The position numbers and the translations under genes are program-made. A DNA stretch of 64,000 nucleotides, from NCBI GenBank assembly GCA_910576535.1, contig CAJTKK010000013.1, positions 41,174-105,173 on the forward strand, given 5' to 3'. Of this stretch, positions 24,495 through 32,131 are shown piece after piece (position 1 is the stretch's first letter; the number at the start of each line of letters is the position of its first letter). This stretch comes from an uncultured Lachnospiraceae bacterium (GTDB lineage Bacteria; Bacillota; Clostridia; Lachnospirales; Lachnospiraceae). Under the pieces are notes generated by a model. It saw only the letters and a list, made by a program, of their open reading frames with translations. It was not told where the DNA came from and ran no database searches.

Positions 24495-26557
24495 TGCACC
24501 TTGCCTCCTTCCAGTTCTGCTTCCGAAAGCTGGGAACGGGCAATTTCCTGATATGCCCCGCAGTCCGCAAGCAGCTCATCGTGCCTTCCCATTCCCGCTA
24601 TCTTCCCCTCATCCAGCACGATAATTTTATCCGCATGGAGAATGGTACTGATTCTCTGGGCAACAATAATCACTGCCGCATCGCCTAGCTTTTCTCTTAA
24701 CGCCTTACGCACCACGGCATCCGTCTTATAATCCAAAGCGGAAAAACTGTCGTCAAACAGACAGATTTTAGGATGTTTCGCAATTGCCCTCGCAATGGCA
24801 AGCCGTTGCTTCTGCCCCCCGGAAACATTAGTCCCCCCTTGGGAAATCTCACTGCCGAATTTTTTACGCTTGCTTTCGATAAATTCCATAGCCTGAGCTA
24901 TTTGAGCCGCTTCTTTCATATCCTCATCCGTAATATAATTTCCGCCAAATTTGATATTGGATGCAATATCCCCCGAAAAAAGAATACCCTTCTGAGGCAC
25001 ATACCCCAGCATATCATGCAGTTTATGCTGGGACAAATCCCGGATGTCAATTCCGTCTATGGTAATCCGCCCTTGCGTCACATCGTAAAGCCTGGGGATC
25101 AGCCGGATTAATGTAGATTTCCCGCAGCCCGTGCTTCCAATGATTGCCGTTGTCTCGCCTGGATAAGCCGTAAAGTCAATGCCTTCCAAAGCATCCTCAT
25201 CCGCCCCCGGATAACGGAAACTGACATTTTCAAAGCGGACAACCCCTTTTACGTCCGTAAGAAGCCCGTCCTTTGTCTCTTCCTTGTCATGGATTGCCGT
25301 TTCCATTTGGAGCGCTTCTTCGATACGTTCCGCCGCCACTCCTGCCCGGGGCAGCATAATAGATATCATGGTAATCATAAGGAATGCCATAACTATCTGC
25401 ATCGTATAGGTAATAAAAGCAAGCATATCCCCTACCTGCAGATTCCCCATATCCACTCCCTTTGCCCCAAACCAGACAATCAGCACAGTCACCCCGTTCA
25501 TAATCATCATCATCATCGGCATCATAAATGTCATGACGCGGTTGGTAAAAAGCTGGGTCCCCATCAATTCCTTATTGGCTTTGTCAAACCGCTCTTCTTC
25601 AAAGCTTTCCCTGCTAAAAGCACGGATGACAGGAATACCTGTCAGGATTTCCCGGGATACTAAGTTCAGTTTATCCACTAACGTCTGCATCATCTTGAAT
25701 TTTGGCATAGCAACGGACATTAGCATCATCACAAGAAGCACAATTGCAAGGACGGCTACCGCAATAATCCATCCCATACCAGTCTTTGTATTCACTACTT
25801 TCATTACGCCGCCAATCCCAACAATAGGCGCATACAATACCATGCGCAGAAGCATAACCGATACCATCTGTATCTGCTGGATATCATTGGTGCTTCTCGT
25901 AATCAGGGATGCCGTGGAAAAACGGTCCATTTCTGCATCGGAAAAAGAAACTACCTGATGAAAAACTTTCCCCCGTAAGTCCCGGCCAATCTTCGCCGAT
26001 GTCCTTGCCGATAAAAGCCCTGCAAAAATAGAAGCCGCCATCATTAAGACGGAAAGACCCAGCATGACCCCGCCCTTTCTTAAAAGATATTCTGTCTGAA
26101 CAGAGGCAATGCTTATCCCCATCGCTTCATATTCTGCCTTTACCCCATTCATCGCCATCTGGGAAACCATGGAGCTGTTCAGGCTGTCTAGCGAAACCCC
26201 TTCCAGGGAGGAAAGAATAAGAGCCGCCATCGGCGCTTCTATTTTTTCATTCAGCCTTTTTACTGTCTCTTCCTCCCTTACAGCCAGTTCATAAATCCCA
26301 TCTTCCCTTTTCCGGTAAGAACTCCTAAGCAGTTCTTCCCCCTCATCATCCATGGAAAGGGCAATTTTCTCCAAAGTCTCTTCCCGCATACAGTCCGGCG
26401 CTGCATGTTCGATGCCGCCTTGCCCAATGCCCACATCCACAATGTCTGCGGTAAACTGAGGCAATGCAAGATCGCAATATGCCTGCAGGATAAGCAAAGC
26501 AATGATCGCCGCCACTGCCGCCTTCGATTCTTTTAAATATTTTAATATCTTAAACAT
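24491..26557 (-). CDS. ABC exporter half-transporter with degenerate ATPase site and extracellular insert
   Basis: A 688-residue partner of the preceding subunit. Walker A is GSTGCGKST and the signature is NVSGGQKQRL, but Walker B reads ICLFDDSFSALD with Asp in place of the catalytic Glu, and the switch histidine is Gln in VAQRIST. This is the hallmark of the non-catalytic half of heterodimeric exporters. Between the first and second membrane helices lies an insert of about 120 residues (roughly 35-155), predicted outside the cell. AAGGAGG lies 12 nt before the ATG. Expression control is not evident. Confidence 0.92.
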   Translation of the reverse strand: MFKILKYLKESKAAVAAIIALLILQAYCDLALPQFTADIVDVGIGQGGIEHAAPDCMREETLEKIALSMDDEGEELLRSSYRKREDGIYELAVREEETVKRLNEKIEAPMAALILSSLEGVSLDSLNSSMVSQMAMNGVKAEYEAMGISIASVQTEYLLRKGGVMLGLSVLMMAASIFAGLLSARTSAKIGRDLRGKVFHQVVSFSDAEMDRFSTASLITRSTNDIQQIQMVSVMLLRMVLYAPIVGIGGVMKVVNTKTGMGWIIAVAVLAIVLLVMMLMSVAMPKFKMMQTLVDKLNLVSREILTGIPVIRAFSRESFEEERFDKANKELMGTQLFTNRVMTFMMPMMMMIMNGVTVLIVWFGAKGVDMGNLQVGDMLAFITYTMQIVMAFLMITMISIMLPRAGVAAERIEEALQMETAIHDKEETKDGLLTDVKGVVRFENVSFRYPGADEDALEGIDFTAYPGETTAIIGSTGCGKSTLIRLIPRLYDVTQGRITIDGIDIRDLSQHKLHDMLGYVPQKGILFSGDIASNIKFGGNYITDEDMKEAAQIAQAMEFIESKRKKFGSEISQGGTNVSGGQKQRLAIARAIAKHPKICLFDDSFSALDYKTDAVVRKALREKLGDAAVIIVAQRISTILHADKIIVLDEGKIAGMGRHDELLADCGAYQEIARSQLSEAELEGGKVQ

Positions 26558-26707
26558 CCTCTGTTTCAGCCTCCTTGCCGCATCCTATATTTTCTTCCAT
26601 CTTCTGGATATTTGATGTCATAACAAAGATATATCCTACTCTGACTTTTCCTTTAATGCAATAAAATATCTATTAAAAAAAAGAAAAGATTTTAAGGATA
26701 TTCCTTT

Positions 26708-26739
26708 AAAAAAGCTGCCCTTTTCTGGCAGCCTTTTTT
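26708..26739. terminator. Bidirectional terminator after ktrA
   Basis: GCTGCC and GGCAGC form a short GC stem flanked by A6 and T6 runs. It ends the ktrB-ktrA transcript on the minus strand and separates it from the ABC exporter genes. Confidence 0.85.
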
Positions 26740-26764
26740 CCTCTTATAAAACTTTTGTAAACGG

Positions 26765-27418
26765 TTATGGAATATGTTTTAATATTTTGTCAATATCTTC
26801 TTTTCTCCCTAACACCATAATATGTTCATCCTCACGCATCACATAATTTGCGCCCGGAAGCAAATCTAACTTCCCGTCCTTTTTCATCCCAAGCACATTT
26901 ACATGGTATTTTGCCCGGATATCCACTTCCCCTATTGATTTCCCTGTCCAGCTTTTCATAATAGGAATCTCATAAATAGAGTATTCCTCTGTCAGTTCAA
27001 TATAATCAAAAACATGGTTCGCACTTACCCTTACTGCCAGCTTTTCTGCGATATCCCTGTCAGGATAGATCACTTCATCTGCGCCATTGCGCAGCAGGAA
27101 TTTCGCGTGAATATCCCTGTTCGCCTTACTAATTACGTATTTCGCCCCCAATTCCTTAATCAGGCTGGTAATTTCCAGGCTGCTTTGGAAATTTGTTCCA
27201 ATACAGACAAAGCAAATATCAAAATTACGGATTCCAAGACTTCTTAGCACCTCTTCATTTGTGCAGTCCCCTATTTTAGCGCTAGTTACAATAGGAAGCA
27301 AATCCTCCAGCATCTCTTCTTTTTCATCCACAATCATAATTTCATTTTCAAGTTTTGCCAGGTTTGAACAAAGGTGATGCCCAAATTTCCCCATTCCAAT
27401 CATCAGTATTGATTTCAT
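26765..27418 (-). CDS. ktrA: Potassium uptake regulatory subunit KtrA/TrkA
   Basis: A 217-residue cytosolic RCK protein gating the KtrB channel. The Rossmann N-domain starts MKSILMIGMGKFGHHL and has the acidic end of strand 2 (IMIVDEKEE); the RCK-C domain covers about residues 135-215 (GANYVMREDEHIMVLGR). In relatives ATP/ADP bind the N-domain and c-di-AMP the C-domain. It follows ktrB by about 40 bp. Confidence 0.93.
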   Translation of the reverse strand: MKSILMIGMGKFGHHLCSNLAKLENEIMIVDEKEEMLEDLLPIVTSAKIGDCTNEEVLRSLGIRNFDICFVCIGTNFQSSLEITSLIKELGAKYVISKANRDIHAKFLLRNGADEVIYPDRDIAEKLAVRVSANHVFDYIELTEEYSIYEIPIMKSWTGKSIGEVDIRAKYHVNVLGMKKDGKLDLLPGANYVMREDEHIMVLGRKEDIDKILKHIP

Positions 27419-27457
27419 ATTTTACCTCATTTCTGCACTTTTTTGTTACCGTATCAT

Positions 27458-28804
27458 TTACCCTATTATAATTTTTTCTGCGGGGAGCTGTACCGGGGCC
27501 ACCCTTTTCCGTTCGGTAAAGGACAAGGCAAATGTCATGCTTCCAATCCTTCCGCAGTACATCAGCAAGATGATCATGCCCCTTGAAATAACATTTAATT
27601 CCCTCGTAATCCCTGACGACATCCCTACTGTTCCAATCGCAGAAAAGACTTCCAGGAGCACATCCTCCATAGGCAGGGCCTGAATAGCGCATACGATAAT
27701 CGCGGCGGTTACAGCCAGCAGAAGATTAATCGTTACTACGATACTTGCTTTCCGGATTTCTTCTTCTTCCAGGCGTCTTCCAAAAATATTGCTTCCATGG
27801 CTGTTTCTTAGGTTTGCCCAGACAAAAATAAGCATTACCGCAAAAGTAGTTGTTTTTATCCCCCCAGCCGTAGATCCCGGGCTTCCGCCGATAAACATTA
27901 AAACAATCGTCACAAGCTTGCTGCTGGCGCTCATCCCCCCTACGTCAATCGTATTAAAGCCAGCCGTCCTGGCTGTCACAGACGCAAACAATGAAGTCAA
28001 AATGGTTTCCCCTGCCCCCATATCCGCCATCAAATGATCCTTTTCAAAAAGATAAATAAGAAACGCACCGGCAAATATCAGAACAAATGTCATTACAAGG
28101 ACAATTTTTGTATGCAGCAAATATTCCTTAAAGCGGAATTTTTTCTTCTGCAGATCATCCCATACGAGAAAACCAATGCCCCCTATGATGATCAAAAGCA
28201 TCACTGTTATATTTACCAGAAAATCGCCGGAATAAGATACCAGCGAAGAATATTCCTCTTTCCTCCCCATAAGGTCAAATCCGGCATTGCAAAACGCTGA
28301 TATGGAATGGAAAATCCCGTTGCAAATACCGGCTGCCCAGCCCATCTGGGGAATAAAACGAATGGACAAAAGCAGCGCGCCAATTCCTTCTATCGCAAAA
28401 GTCCCAATCGTGATCTTCTTCACCAGACGGACAATCCCGCCAATCTGAAGCGTATTCATGCTCTCCTGAAGAATCCCTCTTTCCTTTAAGCCAATATTCT
28501 TTTTCATCAGAACCGCCACAAATACACCCACCGTCATAAACCCAAGACCGCCGATTTGTATCAGTAACAAAATAACAGCTTTGCCAAATACTGACCAGCC
28601 GGCATAAGTATCCACCACCACCAGCCCTGTCACGCAGGTAGCGCTGGTTGCAGTAAAAAGCGCAGTCAAAAAATCCGTCACGTTTCCTTCCGCTGATGAA
28701 ACAGGCAGCATCAGCAAAAATGTGCCGGCCAATATAATCCCTAAAAAGCCGGCCGCAATCGTTCTTGTTGCCGTTAATTTACTATGCCATTTCTTTTTAC
28801 CCAA
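27458..28804 (-). CDS. ktrB: Potassium uptake membrane subunit KtrB/TrkH
   Basis: A 448-residue K+ transporter with four M1-P-M2 repeats. Selectivity loops are visible at TSATCVTGL, HSISAFCNAGFD, ASVTARTAGFNT and SAIGTVGMSSG. FIGGSPGSTAGGIKTTT is the conserved gating segment. The first codon appears to be TTG at 28802-28804 with GAGGGA somewhat far upstream, so the start is uncertain. Confidence 0.92.
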   Translation of the reverse strand: MGKKKWHSKLTATRTIAAGFLGIILAGTFLLMLPVSSAEGNVTDFLTALFTATSATCVTGLVVVDTYAGWSVFGKAVILLLIQIGGLGFMTVGVFVAVLMKKNIGLKERGILQESMNTLQIGGIVRLVKKITIGTFAIEGIGALLLSIRFIPQMGWAAGICNGIFHSISAFCNAGFDLMGRKEEYSSLVSYSGDFLVNITVMLLIIIGGIGFLVWDDLQKKKFRFKEYLLHTKIVLVMTFVLIFAGAFLIYLFEKDHLMADMGAGETILTSLFASVTARTAGFNTIDVGGMSASSKLVTIVLMFIGGSPGSTAGGIKTTTFAVMLIFVWANLRNSHGSNIFGRRLEEEEIRKASIVVTINLLLAVTAAIIVCAIQALPMEDVLLEVFSAIGTVGMSSGITRELNVISRGMIILLMYCGRIGSMTFALSFTERKRVAPVQLPAEKIIIG

Positions 28805-28844
28805 TTTTATTCACACTTTCCCTCATAATCCAGATTCTTTTAGC

Positions 28845-28875
28845 AGCGCCGGCTTTTTTCAGCCGGCGCTTTTTT
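28845..28875 (+). terminator. Strong plus-strand terminator in the ktrB-coaBC gap
   Basis: AGCGCCGGCT, loop TTTTTC, AGCCGGCGCT and then TTTTTT. The T-run follows the stem only on the plus strand, whereas both flanking genes are on the minus strand. On the minus strand the stem is preceded by A6 and has no T-run after it. It may stop antisense transcription or still pause the coaBC transcript. Confidence 0.7.
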
Positions 28876-28877
28876 CC

Positions 28878-30071
28878 TTAAAAACTTATGCTTTGTATTG
28901 TATCAATGATATGTTTTGCTACATCTTCTTTACTCATTACCGGAAGTTCCAGGCATTGATCCTTCGTGATCAGCGTAACAGCATTCGTATCCGTCCCAAA
29001 ACCCGCCCCTTCCTGTTTCAGGTTATTCGCCACAATCATGTCCACATGCTTCTTTTCCAGCTTTGCTTTGGAATTTTCCACCAGGTTTTCCGTTTCCATA
29101 GAAAATCCGCAGATAAACTGGCCTTCCACCCTGTTTTCCCCCAGAAACTGCAGGATGTCTTTTGTACGTGTCAAAGCTAAAGACAGCTCCCCGTCTTTCT
29201 TCTTCACTTTTTCCAGGGAAACATTCAACGGCCGGTAATCTGCTACAGCCGCCGATTTAATAATAATATCCTGCGATTGATAACATGCTTTCACTGCTTC
29301 AAACATTTCTTCCGCCGATTCCACTTCCGCCGTATGTACAAAAAGCGGCGGTTCCAGTTGGGTTTTTCCGCTGATCAAGGTAACTTCCGCCCCCCTTTGC
29401 GCACAGTGCCTTGCAATGGCATACCCCATCTTGCCAGTAGAATAATTGGTAATAAACCGCACAGGATCTAACTTTTCCCTGGTAGGTCCTGCCGTAACCA
29501 ATACCTTTTTCCCTAATAAATCTTTTTTATGGCCTATCTCTCTTAGAAGATAGGCAAGCAGAGTCTGTTCGGAAGGCATCTTCCCTTCCCCCACATCACC
29601 GCAGGCCAGATAACCGGTATCAGGCATTATAACTTCCATGCCATACCCTATCAGTTTTTTTATATTGTCCTGCACCACCGGGTTTCTATACATATGGGTA
29701 TTCATGGCTGGCGCAATTATTTTTTTACATTCACATGCCATTACTGTTGTGGTCAACATATCATCGGCAATCCCGTTCGCCAACTTACCGATAACATTCG
29801 CGGAAGCCGGGGCTACCATCACCACATCCGCACGTTTCGCCAAAGACACATGCTCCACGCTGTATTCAAAATTCCTGTCAAACGTATCAATCAGGCATTT
29901 ATTCCCGGTCAATGTTTCAAAAGTAATCGGGTTAATAAAATTCACCGCATTCTTTGTCATTAAAACCGTGACATCTGCCTCCAGCTTTTTTAACATGCTT
30001 GCCAGATAGGCAATTTTATAGGCGGCAATACTCCCCGATACCGCTAATACAATGTTTTTTCCACGCAGCAT
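28878..30071 (-). CDS. coaBC: Bifunctional phosphopantothenoylcysteine decarboxylase / synthetase
   Basis: Makes 4'-phosphopantetheine from 4'-phosphopantothenate in two steps of CoA synthesis. The N-terminal flavoprotein half (about 1-185) has GSIAAYK, the catalytic histidine in VEHVSLAKRADV, PAMNTHMY and CGDVGEGKMP; the C-terminal half has VTAGPTREKLDPVRFITN and KSAAVADYRP. GGAAGG is 7 nt before the ATG. The gene follows a predicted vitamin ECF component, consistent with pantothenate use. Confidence 0.95.
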   Translation of the reverse strand: MLRGKNIVLAVSGSIAAYKIAYLASMLKKLEADVTVLMTKNAVNFINPITFETLTGNKCLIDTFDRNFEYSVEHVSLAKRADVVMVAPASANVIGKLANGIADDMLTTTVMACECKKIIAPAMNTHMYRNPVVQDNIKKLIGYGMEVIMPDTGYLACGDVGEGKMPSEQTLLAYLLREIGHKKDLLGKKVLVTAGPTREKLDPVRFITNYSTGKMGYAIARHCAQRGAEVTLISGKTQLEPPLFVHTAEVESAEEMFEAVKACYQSQDIIIKSAAVADYRPLNVSLEKVKKKDGELSLALTRTKDILQFLGENRVEGQFICGFSMETENLVENSKAKLEKKHVDMIVANNLKQEGAGFGTDTNAVTLITKDQCLELPVMSKEDVAKHIIDTIQSISF

Positions 30072-30105
30072 ACAAAATCCTTCCTTTACAAAAAACGCCT
30101 GTCCT

Positions 30106-30774
30106 CTATGATACCTGTTTCAGGACTTTTCCCGACTCTTTGGAAGCCTGCGGAGCAATTCTAAGCAGCGCAAGGCTTACCGCGCCGCCGATCACCACAG
30201 CTACCACCGCTTCCGGCACCCCGTTTGCAGCAATAATTCCAAGAATCATGCCATACACCGCATCCACGGCAACGCTTTGTGCCGCTGCAAACTCATCCCT
30301 GAAACAGAAAAAAATCAAATGCATAACCAATAAAGTATTGACGAAAGCTCCTGATGCACATGCAACCGGAAGAGCCACGGTCCTTCTCGCTTTTACGTTC
30401 TTCAACATCTTTTCCAAACCAGTAAAAACATAATAAGGCATTACCCCTACCAGTATTCTCGGCACCAACGCAATCACTACGCTCCAGCCGTTCCCGCCGA
30501 TATCCCCCACCTGATAAAATGGTGAAAATGCAAAAGATAAAAGGCTTGGCTCCAGCGTATTCTTAATCAGGCTGGTAATGCCAAAAGTTGCTCCAAGAAC
30601 TGCCCCCTTTTTCGGTCCAAGTACGATGGATCCGACTATAACCGGCACGTGAAGCAAAGTTGCTTTAATGACAATGAGGTTAATATAACCTACATTGGGG
30701 ATGAAGGTCATAACCGCAATAATCGCCATAAAAAGCCCGGTCATAACCAGAGACAAAGTTTTTTTGTTATTCAT
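30106..30774 (-). CDS. ECF transporter S component, probably for pantothenate
   Basis: A 222-residue membrane protein with about six helices, beginning MNNKKTLSLVMTGLFMAIIAVMTFIP, cut here at the family start. The pattern GPKKGAVLGATFGITSL is typical of substrate-binding S subunits of energy-coupling-factor importers. The shared ATPase and T subunits are not in the window. Because coaBC follows directly, pantothenate (PanT-like) is the likely substrate; this is inferred from context. AGGAGG 7 nt before the ATG at 30774 decides the start. Confidence 0.82.
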   Translation of the reverse strand: MNNKKTLSLVMTGLFMAIIAVMTFIPNVGYINLIVIKATLLHVPVIVGSIVLGPKKGAVLGATFGITSLIKNTLEPSLLSFAFSPFYQVGDIGGNGWSVVIALVPRILVGVMPYYVFTGLEKMLKNVKARRTVALPVACASGAFVNTLLVMHLIFFCFRDEFAAAQSVAVDAVYGMILGIIAANGVPEAVVAVVIGGAVSLALLRIAPQASKESGKVLKQVS

Positions 30775-30824
30775 TTTTCTTCCTCCTGTTATCATTCTCC
30801 TAATTAGAGATACAATACGTTTAG

Positions 30825-30853
30825 AAGATACCACATTTACTGCTGCTTGTAAA
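30825..30853 (-). promoter_or_regulatory. Sigma-A promoter for the ECF S component-coaBC operon
   Basis: Minus strand -35 TTTACA (30848-30853), 17 bp, -10 TATCTT (30825-30830). It lies about 50 bp before the chosen ATG and downstream of the tRNA-Gly terminator. Confidence 0.65.
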
Positions 30854-30887
30854 GAAATTTCCTGTTTTGACGTCTCATCCCGTCACA

Positions 30888-30940
30888 GAAAAAAAACCAG
30901 AAATTAGGTAATTGTTCTATTTCTTCACCTAATATCTGAT
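30888..30940 (-). terminator. Terminator after tRNA-Gly
   Basis: On the minus strand a 14-bp nearly complete stem (ATCAGATATTAGGT with ACCTAATTTCTGGT, one wobble and one mismatch) is followed by a run of seven or more T. It ends the HPr-like/tRNA-Gly transcript. Confidence 0.85.
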
Positions 30941-30964
30941 TTTCTCATATTATATGCTATATAA

Positions 30965-31035
30965 AGCAGATAATGGGAGTCGAACCCACCCCCTCAGCTT
31001 GGGAAGCTGATGTACTACCGATATACTATATCTGC
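30965..31035 (-). tRNA. tRNA-Gly (anticodon CCC)
   Basis: A complete cloverleaf can be drawn on the minus strand. The acceptor stem is GCAGATA/TATCTGC, the anticodon stem is TCAGC/GCTGA with loop TTCCCAA, giving anticodon CCC, and the T-arm contains GGTTCGACTCC. The discriminator base is U, as usual for Gram-positive tRNA-Gly. CCA is not encoded. It starts only 6 nt after the HPr-like gene. Confidence 0.93.
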
Positions 31036-31041
31036 ACAATG

Positions 31042-31281
31042 TCACTCTTCGACAATAAAAGGTTTTAAAGCAGCTATGATTTCTTCTTCCTGCTCATCCG
31101 TTTCCAAAATGCGCAATTCCAATACTTTGGATAAATCCATACTGAAAATCCCCATCACGGATTTCGCATCTACAATATATCTGCCGGAAGCTAAATCAAA
31201 ATACCCGTTAAACTGAACCATAATGCTGACGAATGCTTTGACATCTTCAATGGTTTCCAGCTTAACCATAATACTTCTCAT
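31042..31281 (-). CDS. HPr-like protein lacking the phosphocarrier histidine
   Basis: A 79-residue HPr-fold protein. The segment VDAKSVMGIFSMDLSK matches the Ser46 region of HPr and Crh, with the serine at residue 41 here. There is no histidine anywhere in the protein, so it cannot carry phosphate from Enzyme I. This resembles B. subtilis Crh, which keeps Ser46 but lost His15, and suggests a regulatory rather than transport role. AGAGG precedes the ATG. Compare ptsH at 54370-54627, which shows the opposite pattern. Confidence 0.8.
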   Translation of the reverse strand: MRSIMVKLETIEDVKAFVSIMVQFNGYFDLASGRYIVDAKSVMGIFSMDLSKVLELRILETDEQEEEIIAALKPFIVEE

Positions 31282-31322
31282 TCAAGCGTCCTCTTTCCTT
31301 TTTGTTTTTGATGACATTAGCT

Positions 31323-31351
31323 ATTATACTATTAAAAAACTAATTTGTATA
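31323..31351 (-). promoter_or_regulatory. Possible promoter for the HPr-like gene and tRNA-Gly
   Basis: Minus strand -10 TATAAT (31323-31328) is perfect, with a weaker -35 TATACA (31346-31351) at 17 bp. It starts transcription about 35 bp before the HPr-like ATG. Confidence 0.55.
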
Positions 31352-31387
31352 GAGTTATTTTTATTTTCGGCAATTTATACAAAAAAA

Positions 31388-32131
31388 TCACAAATAACCC
31401 GCAATATCTTTTATAATTTCCCCTGCCATCATCAGGCCGGCTACCGGCGGAACAAAAGATACGCTGCCGGGAACAGCTCTCCGGGAGGATCCTTCCGGAA
31501 CTTGTTCCCCTATATCTTTTGGAACCCGCGGCTCTTCTTTTGAATAAACCACTTTTAAATTTTTGATCCCTCTTTTTTTTAATTCCCTGCGCATAACCCT
31601 GGCTAGCGGGCAGACACTGGTCTCATAAATATCCGCCACTTCAAATGCGGCAGGATTCAGTTTGTTTCCTGTCCCCATGCTGCTGATTACCGGTATCTGA
31701 TATGCCTTGGCCTGCAATACAAGCTCTATTTTCGCCGTTACCGTATCCACCGCATCTGCGATATAGGAATAACTGCTGAAATCAAATCGGTCTTTATTTT
31801 CCGGCAGAAAAAAGCAATGAAACACTTCTACCTTAGCCCACGGGTTAATTTCCAGTATTCTCTCTTTCATCACATCTGTTTTATATTTCCCGATTGTACC
31901 GGAAAGGGCGGCAATCTGCCGGTTCATGTTGCTTTCCGCCACTTTGTCGCTGTCTATTAAGTCAATAGCCCCAACACCGCCCCTGGCTAATGCCTCGGCC
32001 ACATAGCCGCCTACGCCGCCCACGCCAAATACCGCCACCCTGGATTTCTGCAAACGCAGCATCCCCTCTTCGCCAAGCAGCATCTTTGCACGCTTCCAGC
32101 GTTCTTTTGCATCATCTGTTCTCATTAACAT
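31388..32131 (-). CDS. tcdA: tRNA threonylcarbamoyladenosine dehydratase TcdA
   Basis: E1-like enzyme that cyclises t6A37 in tRNAs to ct6A using ATP. The ThiF/MoeB nucleotide motif GVGGVGGYVAEALARGG lies near residue 35, with ESNMNRQ and SSMGTGNKLNP further on. The start at 32131 is chosen because AGGG lies 9 nt upstream; it overlaps the end of the lipoprotein gene by 20 bp, so translation may be coupled. Its place behind a transport cluster looks accidental functionally. Confidence 0.9.
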   Translation of the reverse strand: MLMRTDDAKERWKRAKMLLGEEGMLRLQKSRVAVFGVGGVGGYVAEALARGGVGAIDLIDSDKVAESNMNRQIAALSGTIGKYKTDVMKERILEINPWAKVEVFHCFFLPENKDRFDFSSYSYIADAVDTVTAKIELVLQAKAYQIPVISSMGTGNKLNPAAFEVADIYETSVCPLARVMRRELKKRGIKNLKVVYSKEEPRVPKDIGEQVPEGSSRRAVPGSVSFVPPVAGLMMAGEIIKDIAGYL

